A stretch of DNA of 64,000 bases from Marinibium conchae. GTDB lineage: Bacteria > Pseudomonadota > Gammaproteobacteria > Enterobacterales > Alteromonadaceae. The position numbers and the translations under genes are program-made. Below the pieces are notes generated by a model, which did not search any database, was not told the origin of the DNA, and worked only from the letters and a program-made list of their open reading frames with translations. Positions 63,539-64,000 of this stretch are shown here, in pieces; position 1 is the first letter of the stretch; each line of letters begins with the position of its first letter. The stretch spans positions 1,116,001 to 1,180,000 of the forward strand of contig NZ_JADNRN010000001.1 of NCBI RefSeq assembly GCF_015595035.1, in the 5' to 3' direction.

Positions 63539-64000
63539 TTGACGGCTTTTTCGCAAGATGGGCTAGCAAAGCCAAGAGCAAGTTTCCTTTACTTGGAATT
63601 AATTATCATTTTTGTGTTGCTACCTGTTTCTTTGTCGCTGTCTTTGCCTATCTACGTTAAATTAGGCGCAGTGCTGCTAGCAGTAAGTTACGTGCTTATC
63701 GTTGTAGCAAAAACAGCCATGCATGCCTATGGAACAGCTGTATTATCAAATGGTCTTGATGAGCCAAGCACTGAGTCATTGTTTTCGAGGCCATTTAGGA
63801 AGGGAGGTGTCAGCTTCCCTTTCATGGTGCTAAAGCGGGTTCTAGTGCTTTTTTCAGTATTTGCGCTTATCAGTACACTTTTTGTCGCCATTTATCTTCC
63901 CAGTAAGCTCTTTATCGTTGTTAGTCAGGCTCCTATGATGTGGATAGCTATTATTTTTGTGTACGTTTTATTATCGGTGCTGCCCCAAGAGGGACTTTAT
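63539..64000 (+). CDS. CPBP (CAAX-type) intramembrane protease, N-terminal part
   Basis: The frame is open from a TTG at 63539 to the window end (154 codons). It encodes several hydrophobic segments (for example YLELIIIFVLLPVSLSLSL and RVLVLFSVFALISTLFVAI in parts) and ends with SVLPQEGLY, like the PQExxYR motif that begins the CPBP catalytic site. This points to a CPBP family membrane protease. The C-terminal half is outside the window. The start codon is uncertain, as no ATG lies upstream in frame and the ribosome site is weak. Confidence 0.6.
   Translation, partial: MTAFSQDGLAKPRASFLYLELIIIFVLLPVSLSLSLPIYVKLGAVLLAVSYVLIVVAKTAMHAYGTAVLSNGLDEPSTESLFSRPFRKGGVSFPFMVLKRVLVLFSVFALISTLFVAIYLPSKLFIVVSQAPMMWIAIIFVYVLLSVLPQEGLY

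Noticed and set aside
47287-63555. 19-base match TTTTGACGGCTTTTTCGCA at 47287-47305 and 63537-63555
   Set aside because: The first copy is inside osmC coding sequence (MRKSRQ region) and the second spans a start codon region. There is no dyad or mobile context, so it is probably chance in T-rich sequence.

Overview
The window reads as a chromosomal segment of a marine gammaproteobacterium of the order Alteromonadales (Alteromonas/Glaciecola-like; the genus cannot be fixed from sequence alone). Protein-level matches to yciK, sohB, ybgI, cmoM, rlmA, yejM-yejL-yejK, trhO, cysB, sdaA, nudL, pabB, rmuC, fur, fldA and ybfF give a clear gammaproteobacterial core. The VolA-type surface lipase, acyl-CoA catabolic operon, REC-TPR response regulators and a DUF6279-like lipoprotein fit the Alteromonadales. 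Base composition looks even, and I see no insertion sequence, prophage, CRISPR array, rRNA or tRNA gene. This looks like core chromosome rather than a genomic island.

Region by region. 1-7 kb: truncated yciK, a VolA-like lipase lipoprotein, sohB, a Lys/Ala/Pro-rich basic protein, ybgI, cmoM and a glutathione peroxidase. 7-9 kb: an orphan REC-TPR response regulator. 9-14 kb: a valine/isobutyrate degradation operon (mmsA, acyl-CoA dehydrogenase, 3-hydroxyisobutyryl-CoA hydrolase, mmsB), preceded by a perfect 18-bp dyad resembling a LiuR operator. 14-20 kb: rlmA-gmhB, a shortened YejM with YejL, and divergent YejK followed by a PTPS/QueD-like protein and an M23 peptidase. 20-25 kb: M61 peptidase, Mpo1-like protein, pfkA and a lipoprotein. 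24.7-30 kb: a phosphorelay cassette on the minus strand (REC-TPR, PAS hybrid kinase with HPt, two-receiver regulator).

30-36 kb: a small conserved protein, trhO, an EF-hand mini-protein, a DEAD-box helicase, and scoAB divergent from a LysR gene. 36-42.6 kb: a coiled-coil membrane protein downstream of a sensorless histidine kinase, then cysB, sdaA, nudL and pabB. 42.7-52.3 kb: class I fumarase, rmuC, a helical membrane protein, an OsmC-like protein, CvfB, the 5-oxoprolinase genes pxpA and fused pxpBC followed by a D-amino-acid aminotransferase, and fur. 52.4-64 kb: a chemoreceptor, a large M14 peptidase, fldA, a DUF2788 protein, ybfF, etfD divergent from etfBA, moaE, and the start of a CPBP-type membrane protease cut by the window end.

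Functional links. ETF and ETF-quinone oxidoreductase accept the electrons made by the isobutyryl-CoA dehydrogenase 50 kb away, and both loci carry nearly the same dyad, which suggests one regulon. TrhO and CmoM act at the first and last steps of one wobble-uridine modification pathway. The most unusual material is the phosphorelay cassette with apparent degenerate receiver domains, the PTPS-like protein whose two halves carry complementary motifs, the catalytic-region Asp-to-Asn change in PfkA, the eroded sulfatase-like domain of YejM, and the pxpA-pxpBC-dat operon. Nothing proves a wholly new system.
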